Assembly (NCBI GenBank): GCA_027605045.1
Contig: JAQFWX010000004.1
Span: 1,436,683-1,500,682 of the forward strand
Source of the DNA: Phallus indusiatus
Taxonomy: Eukaryota > Basidiomycota > Agaricomycetes > Phallales > Phallaceae
DNA: 64,000 nt
Reading direction: 5' to 3'
A program made the position numbers and the translations under genes. Positions 60,251-64,000 of the stretch are shown here, piece by piece. How positions within the stretch are numbered: position 1 is the first letter of the stretch; each line of letters begins with the position of its first letter. The notes beneath the pieces were generated by a model. That model did not search any database and was not told the origin of the DNA. It saw only the letters and a list, made by a program, of their open reading frames with translations.

Positions 60251-63200
60251 TTATCTTGAATTGTCCTCAAAGGCAAAGTGAAGCTCAGGATCAACGTTGA
60301 ACGCTCCTGAACCGATGTTCTGCCAGAAGACTTCAGTTGATGGTTCGCCTGGTGTGAAGCTATGCAAAAAGTCCAGCCCTGCGAAAGGAAGACCAGAAGC
60401 ATCAAAAGGTGGTGGGGGTGGGAGCGGTGGTGTTGATCCTGCACTCCCTATGTCTCCAGTTCCGGAAGGGGGAGAATACGTCAAGAATCGCGGATCTACG
60501 CCGAAACTGGAGCCACCCAGATTTTGCTGATAGTTGTTTTGGTCAACATAACCTGACGGCCATTGATTTGTGCTTGGCGATTCAAGCGCATAATCATTTG
60601 GTATTTGTGGTACATAAGAAAACGTAGGAACGTTGTTCGGTAAAAAGGTAGGTGATTGGTATGTTTCAGGAAGGATAGTATCAACATATGTAGGTACTAT
60701 ATGAGAAAAAATAATGAGAACTAGAAACAATTAGAGAAAATCTCGAAAATCTTACTGGAAGACTCCTCTGGTGTCTCAGACTGTCGCAAATCATCGTGCT
60801 GCCGTGGTCTTTTCAATACTCCCCGCTTAGTTGATTGTGATGGATCTAAATAATGGAATTATTATACGCGTCAAACAAGAATATATCGAGGGGACCTTCC
60901 TTCATGCGAAACTACCGGTTGAGTATTAGGCTTCGGGACGAACGATGTATTGTTGGGTAAAAAGGGGGCTGCTTTATTTCCATTATATGCTGTTTGACCT
61001 TTATCACGACGCGTAGATCCTCGAGCAATTTCCACTAAGCTCTCCAGCAATTCAGTGCATTTTTGGGCTCCAGGCCACTGACCCTCCAAAGTTCGAAGAG
61101 CTGTTAACGCTTCTTGTACTTCGTTCATAGCCGTGTTCGCCACGTTTTCGTCCGGGGCGTGCATGGCAAAAAGAAGATCTATCACGGCAGACGTCGACAA
61201 GAACTGAACGAAAAAAGCCAAATGATGAGAGGATGGAATTATATCTTTGGCTGTAGGAGCAAGTCTAATGCAAGCACGAGCGGATTGTACGGCTTTCGCG
61301 GCGGAAGTAGAACCGGAAAGCGGATTACTCCGAACTATCCGGCGGGGAGACAAGGATTTACGATGAAGAGTGATAAGAATAGCATAATAAGAAGAAGCTA
61401 AGATAGATCCGATTCTTGTCTGTTGTGCATTGCTAGGAAATGACTTGAATGCAGCGGGCAGACGATTACACCAGTCGGATAGCTGAGCGTCCAGCTCGTC
61501 AATAGCCAGTTGCAGATCAGCTTCTGGCATATAGTTGCTCCTGGCGAAATAAACGCGACGTAGAACTTCGCCTCCAATTTTGAACAGAGCTGACAGCGCT
61601 ACGAAACCAACCATCGGAGAAGGATCAGATTGCGGCCGTAACGTCTGGTTCAAGAAAGCCTGTAGGTTATCATCATCAACTTGAATTGGGAACTCTGTAT
61701 CACAGTCACGATCATCAACTCCAAGTGGCCGACCTAATGCTATCGCTAGCATTCGATCCAGAGTATAAACAGACCACCAAACTTTTCGCCTCGTTTGCTT
61801 TTCGATTGAAGTTAAACGCAGGTGTTTCGGAGTACGCTAATGACGAAGTCAGCCACAGTGGAAAAAGCGACAAAGAATAAAATTAGTTACATGGAGTCCT
61901 AAATCTTGTGCTATCCGCACGGCTTGACCAACCACTAACCAAGCTTGTGGCAGACAGTTGACAGAACATAAGAATGATGCAAGTATAACAAAACACTGGA
62001 CTTGAGCCAACTGTGTGTTAGAATGTCCAATATAATACAGGATCATTGCTCTAGCGCTCATTTCAATAATGGCCCGAATCGATTGGAAGGCGGAGTTACC
62101 TTTCGTAATACACCATAGCCATTCCACCATCACCTCCCTCGAGCCTTAGTCTTTCGTCGTCGACTATTCGTGCAGCGCATGCGAAAACGCCGAATAACAC
62201 AGACACGTATCCAGCATCGGCTCTCTCACTAATGGACATATTCATGAGTTCTTCATACTGCCGCAAGAACGTGGGTTTATCAACCACTATCGGATACGTC
62301 GTGAATATAACACGTGATTAATAGATAAAGACCAGTGACTTACCTGGTAATTGAAAATGTAAATGCTCAAAATATGCCTCCACCTATAGAGCATTATTGA
62401 CTCGCTAATCTATAAGACAAACAAGCATACATACTAATTTATCAGCCAAATCACGATCAGGATATTCAACCTCTTGAGGGCCTGGCAAAGCTCTGACTTT
62501 TCCGAAGCCCAAGCCGGAGGGAAAGTAAAGTAGATTTCCCATAGAATTGGCACCAAATATATCGTCAAAATTGGTATAATGATCCTCGGGTTCCGACATA
62601 ACTGCACGAAATGATTGAATAAGAGACATGGTAGAAGAAGAGCCTATCCATCGTGGATGACCATGATCATCCAATGCAAGCTGTCCTAGTTGGTCTCGAA
62701 GTTGAGCATCATCGTCTTCTTCGACTTTTACATGAGCGGAATCTGCGGGGGAGCTAGGAGTGGCTTGGGAAGAAGGCGACACCGCTATTGACGCTTGTGT
62801 TTTGTTCTCAATAGGAACTTGGGGGGCTGGTTCTTCGCTGCGTTGTACCTTTGTCTCGTCTTTATTCTGGGAAACCACTTTGGCTAGCAATGATTCCATA
62901 TGCAATAACCTCTGCTCGAGTTCTTGCACATAACTGTGAGATGTAGATGACGATAAGTGTTAACTTTTAAAGGACAAGGAAACATACTGTCTACTCAGGG
63001 CCGCTCTGTCTTTGGTTTGGATCCAGTTGCATGTAGCCTTGGACGAGATACACTGGCCACAAGTGGGTTCTTTGCCATCACATTTTATTTTCTTGCGCCT
63101 ACAATCAAATGAATACAATAATAAAAAGAGAATGCCTTATCTTACCGACAACTCTCACAAGCTCGCCATACTCTGCGTCTCTGTGACAATAGGGACTTGG

Positions 63201-63264
63201 GAGAATCATGTAGTTGTGGCTCGAGTGTAGCGTCCAGTTTGGGCTTCTTCGAAGGGTTCGTCAT
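60251..63264 (-). CDS. Zn2Cys6 transcription factor with fungal-specific domain
   Basis: The start MTNPSKKPKLDATLEPQLHD at 63264 leads to the zinc cluster CESCRRKKIKCDGKEPTCGQ and then C, with all six cysteines in the usual spacing, split by an intron near 63105-63145. A short coiled coil follows (YVQELEQRLLHMESLLAKVV). The fungal-specific regulatory domain runs through VDKPTFLRQYEELMNM, GVFACAARIVDDERLRLEGG, AQVQCFVILASFLCSVNCLP, QAWLVVGQAVRIAQDLGLHV, RRKVWWSVYTLDRMLAIALG and RPLGVDDRDCDTEFPIQVDD. The C-terminus is Pro/Ser-rich and ends PELHFAFEDNSR. About eight exons. The target pathway cannot be told; the order resembles carbon- or sugar-response regulators. No metabolic cluster surrounds it. 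Confidence 0.92.
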
Positions 63265-63474
63265 TACGAAAAGCGCAAAATGGAGGATGAATCCTCTCAA
63301 GACTTGTTAGTGAGACGAAGCGGAGTCAAGTAATGGTAAGAGCGGAGTTTTTATTTGAAGTTGAAGCGTCTATTTACTGCTACTTCTACACTACGTTCCT
63401 TAATTGTCTGGGTTTCCTACAAGCTATCTCCAGCGAATTTATTTGTCTTCTTTTAGAGGAAAAAAGGTTTCAAT

Positions 63475-64000
63475 ATGGCTGAGACTGCCACGTCATTAAA
63501 GCACGATTTAACTGCCGAGGATGACGTTGCTCCTGGAGAACAAGTGAGCTGTTTATACCTCAGGATATTTTCATCTTTTGTAAACCCTTTTGTAACAGGA
63601 TGAGACTTTAGAGGCCATGAAAGCGCGTGTTGAACAAATGGAGAGAGAAGCAGCTCAACTGCGCGATATGCAGGCTGGGTATGCGCACAGCAATTCTCCT
63701 GCGGCAAGTATCCCTGGGGGACAACCATTACCTGAGGACTCCACTATGGAAGGAGAGGAGGATAAGGAAGCAGCGGATATGAGAAGTGTATATGTAGGGA
63801 ATGTAAGTGCAATTGTTAATTGTCTTGTTCTTGTTCTATTTGGATAGAAACTGATTGAGCGAATTAGGTCGATTATGGTGCGACACCGGAAGAGATACAA
63901 GCACATTTTCAATCATGTGGAACGATAAATCGTGTTACTATTTTATGTGATAAATTTACTGGACATCCGAAAGGGTAGGGAACGCATTTCATGTGATCAA
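63475..64000 (+). CDS. PABP2-type nuclear poly(A)-binding protein (partial)
   Basis: The gene runs off the right edge after three exons. The start [20 protein letters not shown] at 63475 is followed by a coiled coil ([20 protein letters not shown]) and a Ser/Pro linker. Then comes the [10 protein letters not shown] in exon 2, joined across the intron 63804-63868 to [20 protein letters not shown] and [15 protein letters not shown]. Residues VYVGNVDYG form RNP2. The coiled coil just before a single RRM is the layout of PABPN1/Pab2, which controls poly(A) length and nuclear RNA decay. RNP1 and the Arg-rich tail lie beyond the window. Confidence 0.9.

Overview
The window is a gene-dense stretch of nuclear DNA from a filamentous fungus, most likely a basidiomycete of the Agaricomycetes type. 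Three things point there. Almost every gene is cut by short introns of about 48-76 bases with GT..AG ends. Several proteins have a basidiomycete look, including a GATA finger with the CFNCHTTEPPSW core and a CNH-type protein carrying GRWKGWIEKR. The gene set (KEX1 carboxypeptidase, homoisocitrate dehydrogenase, Zn2Cys6 and GATA regulators, TRP-like channel) is fungal. The order or species cannot be fixed from sequence alone. I can support 27 genes, one of them cut by the right edge. I saw no tRNA, rRNA, transposon, CRISPR array or attachment site.

Layout from left to right: NOL11-like nucleolar protein (+), cysteine-free thioredoxin-fold ER protein (-), KEX1-like carboxypeptidase (+), kelch multi-pass membrane protein (-), CNH-type protein (+), TRP-like channel (-), a 1.1-kb spacer, GATA factor (+), a 1.9-kb spacer, RNA polymerase I second subunit (+), an unknown protein (-), C2H2 zinc-finger protein (-), mitochondrial rhomboid (+), CLASP (-), SelW/Rdx-like protein (-), LYS12 (+), acyl-CoA dehydrogenase (+), a small mitochondrial-looking protein (+), FMC1 (-), a degenerate eIF4A-like protein (+), ELP2 (-), SND2/TMEM208 (+), ERB1/BOP1 (-), ARP4 (+), GH125 mannosidase (-), a disordered protein (-), Zn2Cys6 factor (-), and PABP2 (+, partial).

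Neighbours mostly alternate strand, so the region is a chain of divergent pairs on very short shared promoters (65 bp for SelW-like/LYS12, 75 bp for ERB1/ARP4) and convergent pairs with tiny or negative spacing (a 53-bp coding overlap for FMC1 and its neighbour). There is no operon or biosynthetic cluster. Three genes serve ribosome production (NOL11, RPA135, ERB1) and three serve mitochondria (rhomboid, LYS12, FMC1), but they are scattered.

The most interesting points are: a full-length eIF4A paralogue that has lost its nucleotide-binding and arginine-finger residues; an 8-nt microexon that supplies the second cysteine of a CxxC motif; a GC-AG intron followed by an 18-nt exon; a start codon that forms a whole coding exon; a thioredoxin fold without cysteines; and a nested hairpin upstream of the GATA gene. 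All exon joins were worked out by hand from reading frame, splice signals and family fit, and none has transcript support.
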